From: Oscillatoria nigro-viridis PCC 7112
Lineage (GTDB): Bacteria > Cyanobacteriota > Cyanobacteriia > Cyanobacteriales > Microcoleaceae
NCBI RefSeq assembly: GCF_000317475.1
Contig: NC_019729.1
Span: 2,990,501-3,054,500, forward strand
Reading direction: 5' to 3'
Length of the DNA stretch: 64,000 nucleotides
Of this stretch, positions 43,301-52,336 are shown piece after piece (within the stretch, counting starts at the first letter, position 1; each line of letters starts with the position of its first letter). The translations under genes and the position numbers were made by a program. The notes under the pieces were generated by a model. That model saw only the letters and a program-made list of their open reading frames with translations. It was not told where the DNA came from and searched no databases.

Positions 43301-44850
43301 GGAGGAGAAATAATAGTAATTGGGACAGAAGCCTCAAAAATGCCTATTTTTGCTTTAACTTCAAATGATCCTTCCATTTGACCTGCTGTAAATAAATCCT
43401 GTTCTATTTCACCGCCAGCACTTTTCCATTTAACATCTTTATTGTTAAGGTTCATCTCTCTATTATCCTGGTCATAACCTTTAACTGTAAAACGTTTAGA
43501 TTGACCATAGAGAAGTTGTAGGGGAGGTTCTACAATAATAACAATCTTGCTTAATTTTGGGTAAGAACAACCCTTAATAGCATGGAGTGCCTTTCCGGTT
43601 TTGGCTTCTAACAATGTTACCCAATCTTTACCCGCAATGACAAGAGTTTTTCCATTAGGACTAACAACTACAGAGCTAATAAAACCCGGTTGTTCTGGTA
43701 GAGTGTAAATGATTCTATAATCTTTTAAATCAAAGATTTTAATTTTTTTGGAAAAACCTACTACAAGTATATTTTGAGCAACACTACAATCTAAAGAATT
43801 AATTGATTGATTATTTGGGTAAGTCTTGGTGCATTCTAAATTTTGAAGAGGTAACGTAGACAAATCTTTATTATCTAATGCGCCAACAATAACTCTACCT
43901 AAAACCCAAGCGCCTACAGCTATAGGCCCTCCTAATGAAAATCCCGCTACAGTAGCTGCTACATCTACTAAACCTTTCCCCAAAACTGAACCGGATTGAT
44001 TTGAAGACTCTTTTTCAGATTTTGATTCCCAAAATTTGACAACACCATCACGGCTTCCACTAATTAAGGTTGTGTTGTCTGAAGTAATACTTAAAGATTG
44101 AATCCAAGCGGAATGTCCTTCAATACTGCGTATGAGTTGACCGCTATCTAAATTCCATAATGTAATTTTATTATTAGTGCTTCCACAAGCGATGACTTTT
44201 CCATCATGGCTAATACATAAGCTCAAAACACAAAATAGTTCCTTTTCATTTTTTATGGTTTTACTTAGCTTACCTGTATTTAGCTCCCATATTTTGATGG
44301 TTTTATCTGTGCTACCACTAACAATTTTTTTTCCGTCAGCAGGGATAGCAACAGCAGTAATCCAAGTAGAATGACCATTGAGCGTGCGAATAACCTGCCC
44401 TGTTTTTAAATTCCATACCTTAATATTTGTATCTGCACCTCCGCTAACTAATGTATTTCCATCAGGACTAATAGCCACAGACAAAACCCAGTGCGAATGT
44501 CCTTCAATACTACGAATTGTTGCCCCCGTTTGCAAATCCCATACCCAAATCTTTTTCCAACTACCTCCTACTAAAATAGTATTATCTGGACTTATTGCCA
44601 GAGAAGTAATAACATCTGTTGGGCAAGGTGTTAAGTTTTCGGGTGTATTTCCCCTCAAATAAGAATTATCACCACGAAAAACTCTGTAGGCAAATTGTTT
44701 AACTCTGTCTGATTGATCTTTGATAGACTGTTCAATCAATAGTTCTAAACCTTGTTGACCATGATTGAGAGTTTCTGATAAAGCAGCAAGTCTTTCTTGC
44801 TCACTTTGACTAGATAACTGCTTCTTAACTTCTTCAATTCTTGTAGACAT
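40372..44850 (-). CDS. WD40 / Ig-like repeat / WD40 giant protein
   Basis: 1492 residues. A helical HEAT-like start (1-65) leads to WD40 repeats (about 70-420; e.g. GHSHWVLSVAISPDGNTLVSGGADTNIKVWNL). These are interrupted by a hydrophobic Gly/Ala segment near 285-315 (AATVAGFSLGGPIAVGAWVLG). Seven bacterial Ig-like repeats (about 430-1070, each ending near VPITII or similar) follow. Then come an acidic Asp/Glu/Thr-rich linker (LDDSRLDSVST, DEQLDIEV) and a second WD40 propeller to the end. WD40 propellers are protein-binding scaffolds; Ig-like repeats are usually extracellular or envelope modules. No signal peptide. The mixture is unusual; function unknown. AGGA precedes the ATG. Confidence 0.85.
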   Translation of the reverse strand: MSTRIEEVKKQLSSQSEQERLAALSETLNHGQQGLELLIEQSIKDQSDRVKQFAYRVFRGDNSYLRGNTPENLTPCPTDVITSLAISPDNTILVGGSWKKIWVWDLQTGATIRSIEGHSHWVLSVAISPDGNTLVSGGADTNIKVWNLKTGQVIRTLNGHSTWITAVAIPADGKKIVSGSTDKTIKIWELNTGKLSKTIKNEKELFCVLSLCISHDGKVIACGSTNNKITLWNLDSGQLIRSIEGHSAWIQSLSITSDNTTLISGSRDGVVKFWESKSEKESSNQSGSVLGKGLVDVAATVAGFSLGGPIAVGAWVLGRVIVGALDNKDLSTLPLQNLECTKTYPNNQSINSLDCSVAQNILVVGFSKKIKIFDLKDYRIIYTLPEQPGFISSVVVSPNGKTLVIAGKDWVTLLEAKTGKALHAIKGCSYPKLSKIVIIVEPPLQLLYGQSKRFTVKGYDQDNREMNLNNKDVKWKSAGGEIEQDLFTAGQMEGSFEVKAKIGIFEASVPITIISPPTITEICVTPSSITLEFKKRQQFTAQVLDQRRNPMQETVLWEVSGGGKIDQNGNFIAGSKPGKFEIIASVSSIRRVIPITIIEPPRLTELIIISSIPQLEFGQSFHFQVKGLDQYGDNIQTGKVTWSAISGGGTINQNGNFIAGSKQGNFEIIASVRSIHRVIPITIIAPPKLKELIITSSIDQLEFGQNFQFEVKGLDQYGDNIQTGKVTWSAIRGNIDNQGIFYAGEREDTVIIKASVGTINTCTEIKVYEPSRLTFLEILPSSVILEPGESQRFNVVALNQRREDISVSDIEWNATGGLIDRTGNFCSGEQQKGNRQVTVKVGHLSANAEVTVIPVLRGLKISPEQVEIKPEEAFTFTVTGFDQVGDPLNITNVIWTTTNGGSITDKGTFKGNYNKRKVTVTAKSGKVSTIAKVILLPVLRRLELQPGFVYLKSSEHQTFVVKGFDQFGYPIALGEVYWETTGGQIAQDGTLTFTQNEQGYFQVTATSQLAPKYTQEIRKLFLYTGISSKIISYLISYQPLLQEMFALDSGSTEPEEHLDDSRLDSVSTDTDEHLDDSIVDETQLEISTQATQETDTILEADEQLDIEVARPTDIDTIVDTNVLDFDTALEGWLFKKLRKLVARIFFSISRFCLSEASANLRASADVFVLAVEYNPYQYFKCLNILNGHSGFVRSLAITPDGQKLISGSWYHPIKIWDLQTGYLLNTLEPHTSDVECFAITPDGQTLVSADWDNTIKILDLKTNELRHSLPCSNQVYFVGITPDGRKLISVEESNIIQIWDLNNQDFLKNLGTNSLHSRHLYGWNRNSIVISPDQQRIIVGREIIKSYDLITGKLVTIIGRKLGYIYALAITPDGKTLISSHDKKIKIWDLTAKKYPDVRLTLKSSAEGVYALTLTPDAQRIVSAGRRKINDDYESFIEIWDLNTGEKLHSIKEYSTTESYVCCLAITPDGKQIISGHRDGTIRIWGIPELSL

Positions 44851-45080
44851 TCTATTTCCATCCTAATCATTCACTTTCTGATTTTTTGGCAGCGACAAGC
44901 CACAAATTAGCTGGGTGATAGGGTTCTCCCGTAAATGTGGTGCTCATAAAATCTCATCTAAGTTATCTCTGTAGATTATAAGAGATAATCGGTTAATCAT
45001 TGTCAATGAGGATGACATAATTTATGTTTTTTTATCCTCAAGTTTCTCAGGTTGGTTGAAAATTTATCAGTGCATTACAC

Positions 45081-45689
45081 TTACCCACCGTTAAAAATTT
45101 GCTTTGCGGTCAAATTCAACTCTGGGAACACTGCCGATTCAACCCTGTCATCTCCTCGAAACAGCTTAATTTGATACTCACCATCTACTAGCTGATAAAC
45201 TGATAAAGTAGGCTGTTTCGGAGAACCAATATAACGGCTACCGCCTAAACCTAAATAATCTACAATCCAATATTCAGGAATGCCTAATGCTTCATAATCG
45301 ATCATTTTGTGGGCATAATCATCACGCCAATTTGTGCTGACCACTTCAACCACTAATTTTACGGAATCTCCCTGAGTAATAACTGATTCTCTTTCCCATC
45401 GAGACTCATTGGCTGCTACGGCTTGTTTATCTAATACAATTACATCGGGATCGTAGCCAGAGTTATCGCTAAATTTAATTGTACATTCCTTGGGAATAAA
45501 GTAAGGAAGCTGTAGTCGCCTGATTTCTAACCCAAACTCGATCGCCTGAAAACCGGCGCTGGCTGAATGTTTACCAGTTGGATTTGGCATTTCAACAATA
45601 ACTCCGTTATGTAATTCATAATGTCCGTTTTCTGGTTTTCCTTCCAGAAATTCATCAAAAGTTATTAACTTGGATATTGTTTGAGTCAT
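45081..45689 (-). CDS. Uma2 family endonuclease-like protein
   Basis: 202 residues; AGAGG lies 7 bp before the ATG. Uma2/DUF820 features: TFDEFLEGKPENGHYELHNGVIVEMPNPTGKHS, CTIKFSDNSGYDPDVIVLD, and VKLVVEVVSTNWRDDYAHKMIDYEALGIPEYWIVDY, which holds the acidic/lysine residues of the PD-(D/E)XK-like fold. Second Uma2 gene in the window and from a different subgroup (the HKMIDYEALGIPEYWIVD form). Role unproven. The 230 bp between it and the WD40 gene hold no gene. Confidence 0.9.
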   Translation of the reverse strand: MTQTISKLITFDEFLEGKPENGHYELHNGVIVEMPNPTGKHSASAGFQAIEFGLEIRRLQLPYFIPKECTIKFSDNSGYDPDVIVLDKQAVAANESRWERESVITQGDSVKLVVEVVSTNWRDDYAHKMIDYEALGIPEYWIVDYLGLGGSRYIGSPKQPTLSVYQLVDGEYQIKLFRGDDRVESAVFPELNLTAKQIFNGG

Positions 45690-45837
45690 CAGAAAGCCTC
45701 TTTAGTGATAGGTCGATGAATAATTATATTTTGAGTTCTATCGAGAAATACGATCGCCCTTTCCATCTCAAACTCTACCAGATCGAGCGATCGCCCTGAA
45801 TGAATCCCACCATAGCATAAACCGCTTTATGCCAAAA

Positions 45838-48195
45838 CTATCCAAATGTCAAACGCCGCACCGTACCGTCATCTGTAAATCGCTGTTCGCCAACGCCAAC
45901 AACTTCCACAATAACTTCGCGTTCTGATATCAAAAATTGACCCTCGCGCGCGGCAATTTCAACGATGATTTTTTCCCCTTCCAAATACACCTTATAATTA
46001 GTCGTAGCCCAGACACCTTTTTCGTGTTCAAAACTGTGTCCGTCGTCCTCATAAAGCGTCCATTCACCGCTTCCGGGCCAAATTCGCATTTTCAATGACT
46101 CAAGCGGTTCTTCGCTGACAAATTGCCTCACAGGTGCGATCGCAATTATGCCCCCGCCCCGCACGTAAAGCGGCATTCTCTCCAAAGGTGCACAAGCTAA
46201 AATGTGCGTCGGGCCCTGATAGCATTCGCCCGTCCACCAATCGTACCAAGTCCCCTCCGGCAAATACACGGCGCGGTGTTCAACTCCCGGCCGGTAAACG
46301 GGTGCAGCCATCAGCGACGGGCCGAGCAATACTTGATCGTAAAGGTGATAAGTTGTGCGATCGCGCGGAAAGTGATACAGTAGCGGTCGCAAAATCGGCG
46401 TTCCCGCCGTCGCAGCTTCCCAAAACAACGTGTAAATGTAAGGCAACAACTGATAGCGCAAATTCATGTATTCGCGGCAAATCTTCTCAGTGCGATCGCC
46501 AAAAACCCACGGTTCGTGCTGCGCCGTACTAATCGCAGAATGACCGCGCATCAAGGGATACAGCATTCCCACCTGCATCCACCGCGCGAACAGTTCAGCC
46601 GTTGCATTCTCCGCAAAACCGCCGATGTCGCAACCGACAAACGCTACGCCGGAAAGCCCCATGTTGCAAAGCATCGGTAGCGACATTTCTAAATGATCCC
46701 ACAGCGATTGATTGTCGCCCATCCATACCGAGGAGTAACGCTGAATGCCCGCAAAACCCGATCGCGTCAGCACAAAAGATCGCTCGTTCGTTAGCGAAGC
46801 CCTCGAAGAGGATCGCACTTTTTGCAACCCTTCCGAACAAGCTTTCGCCATCATTAAACCGTACAAATTGTGCGTTTCCGCGTGGGTGGCGCCTTCGGAT
46901 TCCGGGCCTTGCGGTGCATCCATCGGAAACCAGATGTGTTCGTGGCCGTCGCCAAAAGGCCGTTCTGCGATCGAAGGTTCGTTCATGTCGTTCCAAATCC
47001 CCGCAACGCCCATATCTGTAAGGTTTTTGTGCAATTCGCCCCACCACTGGCGCACCTCCGGCCGCAGGAAGTCGGGAAACACCGCTTTTTCGGGCCAAAC
47101 GTAACCGTGGAATAGCCTTCCCTCTGCGGTGCGGACGAAATAGTCATTCTCCACACCCTCATCGAATACTTCATAATCTCCTTCCGGTTCGTACTTGACA
47201 CCGGGATCGACAATCGTGACAACCTTAAAACCCGCTGCTTTCAAATCTGCGATCAGTTTCGCGGGATCGGGGAAACGCTTCGGGCTCCAGGTAAAAACGC
47301 GGTAGCCGCGCATATAGTCGATGTCGAGGTGGATGACATCGCAGGGAATCGCCCGATCGCGAAATTCCTGCGCCACCTCCCGCACAACGTCCTCGGATTC
47401 GTAGCTCCAGCGGCATTGGTGGTATCCCAGCGCCCATTTTGGCGGAAGCGGCATCCGGCCGGTTAACTGCGTGTAGGTGGCGAGAATTTGGGCGGGTTCC
47501 GGGCCGTAAATGATGTAGTAGTCGAGTTCCGGGCCTCTGGTTTCCATCCGCAAAACTCCCGGTTGTTGGGCGCCGATGTCGAATTGACTCCAAAATGTCG
47601 TGTTGAAGAAAATGCCGTAAGCGCGATCGGGATTCAGGGCGATGTAAAATGGGATCGCCTGGTACATTTCATCGCTGAGGGAATTGTAGTCAAGCGCGTC
47701 TATTGTCCAGTTTGTCTTGACTTCCGAGAGTTTGTCGAGAAAGCCGGTGCGTTGGCCGAAACCGTAGAAGTGTTCGTCTGCTTCGATGCGCTTCCAGCCT
47801 GCGGTTGCACCTGCGCGCCATCCCATACTGCGATCGCAGTCGCTAGCAAAGGGTTTTCCCGATTTGTCAAAGCATTCGATTGCAGGACGAGATCGCTTGA
47901 CTGAAATCGTTATTTGTGCTGTTTCAATTTCTATTTTTTCTTCCGTTTCTCGCACTTCAAATGGTGTAATTTCCCACTCTTCGTCAGGGACAGTTATTGA
48001 GTGCGATCGGCTTTTGAATTCACCTGTCGGGGACATTCGCACTCGGATTAAATTCGGCGCGAGGATGCTGATGTTTAGGGAAGTTTCGCCGCAATTAAAG
48101 TGGAGGGTGCGATCGGTTTTATTTATGGATTCTACCGAACCGATTGTTGACCAAGGCTGTTCGGTTTTTTGCAGTTTTCCGAAGTATTGCGGCAT
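45838..48195 (-). CDS. glycoside hydrolase family 31 alpha-glucosidase
   Basis: 785 residues from the ATG at 48195 (MPQYFGKLQKTEQPW). The frame reaches back to 48264, but that extension (NCQLPITK) is a common non-coding repeat word, so it is excluded. GH31 marks: an N-terminal galactose-mutarotase-like domain; LGYHQCRWSYESEDVV; DVIHLDIDYMRGYRVFTW; the nucleophile Asp in GIWNDMNEPSI; acid/base Asp in WMGDNQSLWDH; and a C-terminal beta domain. It releases glucose from the non-reducing end of alpha-glucans, or related substrates. No signal peptide, so it acts in the cytosol, perhaps on glycogen or sucrose-derived sugars. A short repeat appears inserted in frame near 46.8 kb. Confidence 0.93.
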   Translation of the reverse strand: MPQYFGKLQKTEQPWSTIGSVESINKTDRTLHFNCGETSLNISILAPNLIRVRMSPTGEFKSRSHSITVPDEEWEITPFEVRETEEKIEIETAQITISVKRSRPAIECFDKSGKPFASDCDRSMGWRAGATAGWKRIEADEHFYGFGQRTGFLDKLSEVKTNWTIDALDYNSLSDEMYQAIPFYIALNPDRAYGIFFNTTFWSQFDIGAQQPGVLRMETRGPELDYYIIYGPEPAQILATYTQLTGRMPLPPKWALGYHQCRWSYESEDVVREVAQEFRDRAIPCDVIHLDIDYMRGYRVFTWSPKRFPDPAKLIADLKAAGFKVVTIVDPGVKYEPEGDYEVFDEGVENDYFVRTAEGRLFHGYVWPEKAVFPDFLRPEVRQWWGELHKNLTDMGVAGIWNDMNEPSIAERPFGDGHEHIWFPMDAPQGPESEGATHAETHNLYGLMMAKACSEGLQKVRSSSRASLTNERSFVLTRSGFAGIQRYSSVWMGDNQSLWDHLEMSLPMLCNMGLSGVAFVGCDIGGFAENATAELFARWMQVGMLYPLMRGHSAISTAQHEPWVFGDRTEKICREYMNLRYQLLPYIYTLFWEAATAGTPILRPLLYHFPRDRTTYHLYDQVLLGPSLMAAPVYRPGVEHRAVYLPEGTWYDWWTGECYQGPTHILACAPLERMPLYVRGGGIIAIAPVRQFVSEEPLESLKMRIWPGSGEWTLYEDDGHSFEHEKGVWATTNYKVYLEGEKIIVEIAAREGQFLISEREVIVEVVGVGEQRFTDDGTVRRLTFG
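46795..46818 (-). repeat. short repeat inserted in frame in the GH31 gene
   Basis: On the coding strand, GATCCTCTTCGAGGGCTTCG joins the codons for KVR to NERSFVLTRSGF and adds about eight residues (SSSRASLT) between helix and strand. GCGATCCTCTTCGAGGGCTT-type words are dispersed palindromes of cyanobacteria linked to HIP1. The frame is preserved. Confidence 0.5.
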
Positions 48196-48446
48196 ATACG
48201 ATTTGGTAATTGGTAATTGGCAATTGGTAAACCGATCGTGCAAGCCGCACTTGACTACCGTCATCTAGCTAAAGGAGGAATACAAATTGTCAGCATTTCA
48301 AGTAAATTAACAAATGCGGTGAGATATACTTCAGCAATACCGTCGCTAGCCGAATAAGCTACTATAAAAACTGAAACAGGTATCCATAAATTAAGTGGAA
48401 AATAACTGAGGTTTGGCACTATTTTTCATTTTAAATTAGGCTTTAT

Positions 48447-48511
48447 GAACAGGCAAGATGCCTGTTCCACAAAGACGAAGTTTTCTTGTGGAACAGGCAT
48501 CTTGCCTGTCC
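48447..48511 (-). terminator. long inverted repeat behind the DUF3050 gene
   Basis: Arms at 48447-48472 and 48486-48511 pair over about 25 bases with one mismatch (outer words GAACAGGCAAGATGCC and GGCATCTTGCCTGT), loop about 13 bases. Each arm also contains its own small palindrome. It ends 8 bp from the DUF3050 stop and would end that transcript; it also has the look of a dispersed repeat. Confidence 0.65.
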
Positions 48512-48518
48512 GATTCAA

Positions 48519-49310
48519 CTATTGTTGAATCGACTGAGTGATGCCATCCCACAAACAATGGCGTGCTTGCAGAGCATTGTTAGCAGCATTTACAGCTTGC
48601 TTCCATTTTAGAGAGTCATTGTCACAAATGTTTCTTAATAGTTTCTGTCCCATTGGTGCGTGTTGCTCTTCATCAAGATGGGTGTGTCGTTCCAGGTAAA
48701 GACGAAACGAATTGCAGGGAATACCTTGAGCATCTTCTAGTTGGGTAAGGATTTGTTGAAACATCTTGGGAATCACATCCTCTCTACCTAATAGAAAAAC
48801 TGCGGCAACTTCGTGATTCAATCCGCTCGCTGCTTTTAATGTGGTCCTTACAAAAGTTTTAGTGACTTCGGGGATAGGCAGATTTGCCAGAGCTTCATTA
48901 GCAGAAAAACCTTGTTGAATTGCAGCAATAAAACTCCGAATTGGTTGGCTATCTGCACCAACTTCTTCCATCGCAGCTAGGTAGAGATGAAAGTGACTTG
49001 AGTAATAACCTGGAGAAATTTCATCTGTTTCTTCGGCCAAAACTATTTCATTAACTAATCGCGCCGAATGGATATCTATTGGAGGAACCCAAGGTAATTC
49101 GATACAAGTCAATCGACGTTGCAGCGTTTTGAGAAGTGTCATAAAATCCCAGACAGCAAAAACATGAGATTTCATAAACCCTTGCAGAGATTTCAAGTCA
49201 TTGACTTCCTGATAAATTGAGTGAGTGAGTAGTGCTTTCCGGGCTGTGGAGGTTTCTGCTAATAACTGAATGTATGGATCTAAGGTTTCTGAAATTTGAT
49301 TGTGATTCAT
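48519..49310 (-). CDS. DUF3050 family (heme-oxygenase-like fold) protein
   Basis: 263 residues; GGAG about 7 bp before the ATG. Recognised by LKSLQGFMKSHVFAVWDFMTLLKTLQRRLT near the N-terminus, then LVNEIVLAEETDEI, SHFHLYLAAMEEVG and a C-terminal HTHLDEEQHAPMG. This is the DUF3050 pattern, with His/Glu residues placed as in heme-oxygenase-like diiron or heme enzymes. Reaction unknown; the conserved E/H set suggests metal-dependent oxidation. It stands alone, with GH31 downstream on the same strand. Confidence 0.82.
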   Translation of the reverse strand: MNHNQISETLDPYIQLLAETSTARKALLTHSIYQEVNDLKSLQGFMKSHVFAVWDFMTLLKTLQRRLTCIELPWVPPIDIHSARLVNEIVLAEETDEISPGYYSSHFHLYLAAMEEVGADSQPIRSFIAAIQQGFSANEALANLPIPEVTKTFVRTTLKAASGLNHEVAAVFLLGREDVIPKMFQQILTQLEDAQGIPCNSFRLYLERHTHLDEEQHAPMGQKLLRNICDNDSLKWKQAVNAANNALQARHCLWDGITQSIQQ

Positions 49311-50181
49311 ACTTTACTCCAGAGTATTGTTGGCGATTTGCTTGAATTACACCGTGATACAGAACTTTGCCTGACTAAGAGGTACATTAACAGCAATGAG
49401 TAAAATAACATTGCACTCTACTATTTTACCTAATCGTTAAGCAAGGTGCTGTATCTCGTCAGCCAAAACATCGCGGTAACAATCATCCACCATTTCTTTA
49501 ATGGCTGGTTCTCTAACCATTTTTTCGTACAATGTTGTTGGCCTATCGTTTCAGCTAGTTGTTGTTTTTTTACTTACTCTTTAATTATAGCTGGCACTTT
49601 TGCTGTTCTCGCCCGTGAAATATTAATTTAATCTGAAATAATTACTTAGTAACTGTTCCGACTGCTAGTATTTTTTAGACCCCTGTGTATCATTGTAAAC
49701 TTGATTAAGGTTCTATCGCCAGTTAGATATTGTCGATCGCCCTCCCAGCATTTTGACCTAATGCACGGATTGCTTTTTTTAGCAAGATGTTTCCTATACA
49801 GCGCCAACACCCATCGGTTTTAAAGCTAGCAAACTTAAGAAATCAGTGATAAAACAGAGGCCGGATGCGATCGCGGAAATGAGGCTAGCCCCTGCAATTG
49901 GACAAGTTAAAATAAATGGGCGATCGGCTGCCCAGCGGCATCATGTATAATCGAATTGCAAATATACTTGAATCACCACAACGATCGCCTGTATAGTAAT
50001 ATTTGGCAGTTGCTAGTCGATTGCAACACTTCCGCGCGATCGCCCGCAGTTAAGAAAAACCTTTGACTTAAGTACGCGGACTTAAATCAAGATTATTCTG
50101 TCATCCGCCAGGAACGAAGCAATCCCAAGTCTGAGCGATTGCTGCATTCCTATCTGCTGTTTCCTTAAACTTTGACGATCT
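49311..50181. other. 871-bp stretch without supported gene
   Basis: A 61-codon plus-strand frame at 49446-49631 (Ile/Phe-rich, MLYLVSQNIAVTIIHHFF) could encode a tiny membrane peptide but lacks a ribosome site and is probably chance. Several HIP1-type GCGATCGC words occur at 49860-50050. Near 50120-50155 GAAGCAATC and GATTGCT form a weak hairpin. Otherwise nothing. Confidence 0.4.
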
Positions 50182-50793
50182 TTGAGTGCCTTGAAATACT
50201 ACAGCCAACATCCTAACGCTTTCTCGATCGACTACCTCAACGACTTGCGAGGAGCAATTCTAGCCTCCCCTTATCTAGCAATCAACAACCTCAATCGCGA
50301 TTTCATTGGCACAAAAGGGTTTTCCGTGGTGTTTCAACGTTCGGAAATCGCCGAAGTAGAACGGCGGTTCCCCTTGTTTAAACCCTATCTAGACCAAGCA
50401 TTACAGCCTGAATGCAATGCTTTTTACCTCAATCCTTTGTTGCTAGGTGAAGGTTCCCGCGTCGATCCGCATATCGATCGATCTTTGCGATCGTACTGCA
50501 AAACTGTTGAACCTCCCGCAGCCGTCAGCGTTTTATACGTACAAGTACCGCCGAACTTGCAAGGGGGAGAGTTGATACTGCGGCGCAACAAACAGCAAGT
50601 CGGGCAGATTAAGCCGCAAGCCAACTCGCTGATCTATTTTCAAGGAGATTTGACTCACTCTGTCAACGCTGTTAAAAGTACCGGAACTCGTTTGAGTTTG
50701 GTTTGCGAACAGTACAGTTTGAGCGAAACAGAACTGCAAGATATTCCAGGATTCACAGTGGAATCTAGGGCCGTGAAAGCAAAAATTAAGTAA
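50182..50793 (+). CDS. 2OG-Fe(II) oxygenase family protein
   Basis: 203 residues. The iron-binding HxD (DPHIDRSL, about 96-98) and distal His (GDLTHSVNAV), followed by the Arg of GTRLSLVCEQY that binds 2-oxoglutarate, are in place on a jelly-roll frame (SVLYVQVPPNLQGGELIL). It would couple 2-oxoglutarate decarboxylation to oxidation of an unknown substrate. The start is a TTG at 50182, or a TTG nine bases on; no ATG or GTG is in frame near the domain, which makes the start uncertain. Single gene. Confidence 0.85.
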   Translation: MSALKYYSQHPNAFSIDYLNDLRGAILASPYLAINNLNRDFIGTKGFSVVFQRSEIAEVERRFPLFKPYLDQALQPECNAFYLNPLLLGEGSRVDPHIDRSLRSYCKTVEPPAAVSVLYVQVPPNLQGGELILRRNKQQVGQIKPQANSLIYFQGDLTHSVNAVKSTGTRLSLVCEQYSLSETELQDIPGFTVESRAVKAKIK

Positions 50794-50809
50794 GGTTTAT
50801 TCGATCCTG

Positions 50810-50915
50810 GGAGGGTGATAAATTCAGGACACGCTTAACCAGCCGCTTGCATCAACGGTTCAATCACCGCCAACTTATGTGCTAGGAGATTATCCATAAC
50901 AACTACTGCGATCCG
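50810..50915 (-). pseudogene. transposase remnant (IS630-type DDE piece)
   Basis: On the minus strand, IAVVVMDNLLAHKLAVIEPLMQAAG precedes a stop. This is the second Asp block of IS630-family transposases (VxxDNxxxHK). Only about 25 residues remain. It lies just upstream of the ATPase-DUF4276 pair, so that module sits at an old insertion site. Confidence 0.55.
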
Positions 50916-51039
50916 AGTGGGTTAAGACCGAGCATTATGGGCGATCGGCTTAAGTAAAATCAAGTATAATGTTAGAGTTACTGAATTGTTATATGGTTAG
51001 AGTAATTTATAACATTCCTAATGGAGCAGAGGAACTTAA

Positions 51040-52332
51040 GTGGCAAAAATAGAAGGATTTAGGGTAATAAATTACCGCTCGCTGCGTGATATTACTATGG
51101 GCAAGCTGTGGAATACGCAAAATGCCGAGGAACTAACGCCAATGACAGCCGTTATCGGTAAAAATGGTGTTGGGAAAAGCACGCTTTTCGACACTTTTGG
51201 CTTTCTTGCAGACTGCTTAAAAGGGGGAGTCGAAGAAGCTTGTGATGCCCGTGGGCGGGGAGGTTTCGAGAGAATTCGCTCGCAAGGACAAAAGGGAAGT
51301 GTTGAGTTTCAGATTTACTATAAAGAGGATCGTAACGCTCGACCAATCACCTATGATTTGGCAATAGACCTTGACTCTTCTGAAAGACCCTATGTAAAAA
51401 AAGAAAGACTTAGACAACGGAGAAAGAACGAAAAAAAAGGACAACCTTATTCTTTTTTGATTCTGAATGAAGGTAAGGGTTTAGCATGGAAAGGTGAAGA
51501 AGGAGGCCAGCTACTTGATGAAGATCGAGGAGAATTTGATGTAAACAATTTAATAGAAAACATCCAGATCGGTGAGATATCAGAAGAAAGTAAAGAAAAG
51601 GAAATAGTTGAACTTGAGGACAAGCGAAAACTGGGAATTGCTACTTTGGGAGCGCTCAAACAACACCCAAGAATTTCCGCATTTCGTAGATTTATCGAAG
51701 GATGGTATCTCAGCTATTTCACACCAGACGCTGCCCGTAGCTTACCTCTGGCTGGGCCACAAAAACATTTGAATATTCATGGAGATAATCTAGGAAATGT
51801 GGTTCAATTTATGGAGAGAGAGCATCCTAAGAAATTCCAATCAATTCTGCAAAAAATATCTAGTAAGATTCCAGGGGTAGAAAAGATTAGCACCGCCAAA
51901 AGTCCAGACGGTAGACTTCTGCTGCAGTTCAACGATCGAGGTTTTCAAGAACCATTTTATGCTCAACAAATGTCAGACGGAACACTGAAGGTATTTGCCT
52001 ATCTCCTTCTTTTAGAAGACCCCTCACCACCGCCATTTTTGTGCATTGAAGAACCAGAAAACGGACTTTACCATAAGCTTTTAGAAACTCTAGTCCGAGA
52101 ATTTCGAGAACACGCTACAGCTCGAAGAAGTGGATCGCAAGTATTTGTTACAACACATCAACCCTATTTTGTAGATGCTCTTAACCCTGAAGAGGTTTGG
52201 GTACTTGAAAAGGGCGAGGATGGTTTTTCTCAAATCAGACGAGCTAGCCAAGACCCTCTCATTAATAACCTTGTTTCTGAAGGATTGCCCCTTGGCGGAC
52301 TTTGGTACAGCGATTATCTAGATAAAAGGTGA
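51040..52332 (+). CDS. AAA/ABC-type ATPase (OLD/RecF-like), first gene of ATPase-DUF4276 module
   Basis: 430 residues; start GTG 51040 with GAGG about 8 bp upstream. ABC-type ATPase parts: Walker A GKNGVGKST (40-48), charged coiled-coil insert (about 110-210, rich in Lys/Glu), signature-like MSDGTLKVFAYLLLL (311-325), Walker B FLCIEEPENGL (333-343) and switch His373 in VTTHQPYFVDAL. This is the AAA_15/AAA_21 group found in OLD-type and other defence systems. Its stop lies 4 bp before the DUF4276 gene, so they are translated together. By analogy it senses or loads DNA for its partner. Defence role is inference. Confidence 0.88.
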   Translation: MAKIEGFRVINYRSLRDITMGKLWNTQNAEELTPMTAVIGKNGVGKSTLFDTFGFLADCLKGGVEEACDARGRGGFERIRSQGQKGSVEFQIYYKEDRNARPITYDLAIDLDSSERPYVKKERLRQRRKNEKKGQPYSFLILNEGKGLAWKGEEGGQLLDEDRGEFDVNNLIENIQIGEISEESKEKEIVELEDKRKLGIATLGALKQHPRISAFRRFIEGWYLSYFTPDAARSLPLAGPQKHLNIHGDNLGNVVQFMEREHPKKFQSILQKISSKIPGVEKISTAKSPDGRLLLQFNDRGFQEPFYAQQMSDGTLKVFAYLLLLEDPSPPPFLCIEEPENGLYHKLLETLVREFREHATARRSGSQVFVTTHQPYFVDALNPEEVWVLEKGEDGFSQIRRASQDPLINNLVSEGLPLGGLWYSDYLDKR

Positions 52333-52336
52333 ATAA

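Noticed and set aside
46602-47104. Several long frames opposite and beside the GH31 gene (up to 139 codons)
   Set aside because: They are complementary-frame shadows of a well-supported glycoside hydrolase in GC-rich sequence, with Arg/Pro/Ser-heavy composition and no motifs.
49446-49631. Small membrane-peptide ORF
   Set aside because: No ribosome site, no recognisable pattern, AT-rich intergenic context; likely chance.
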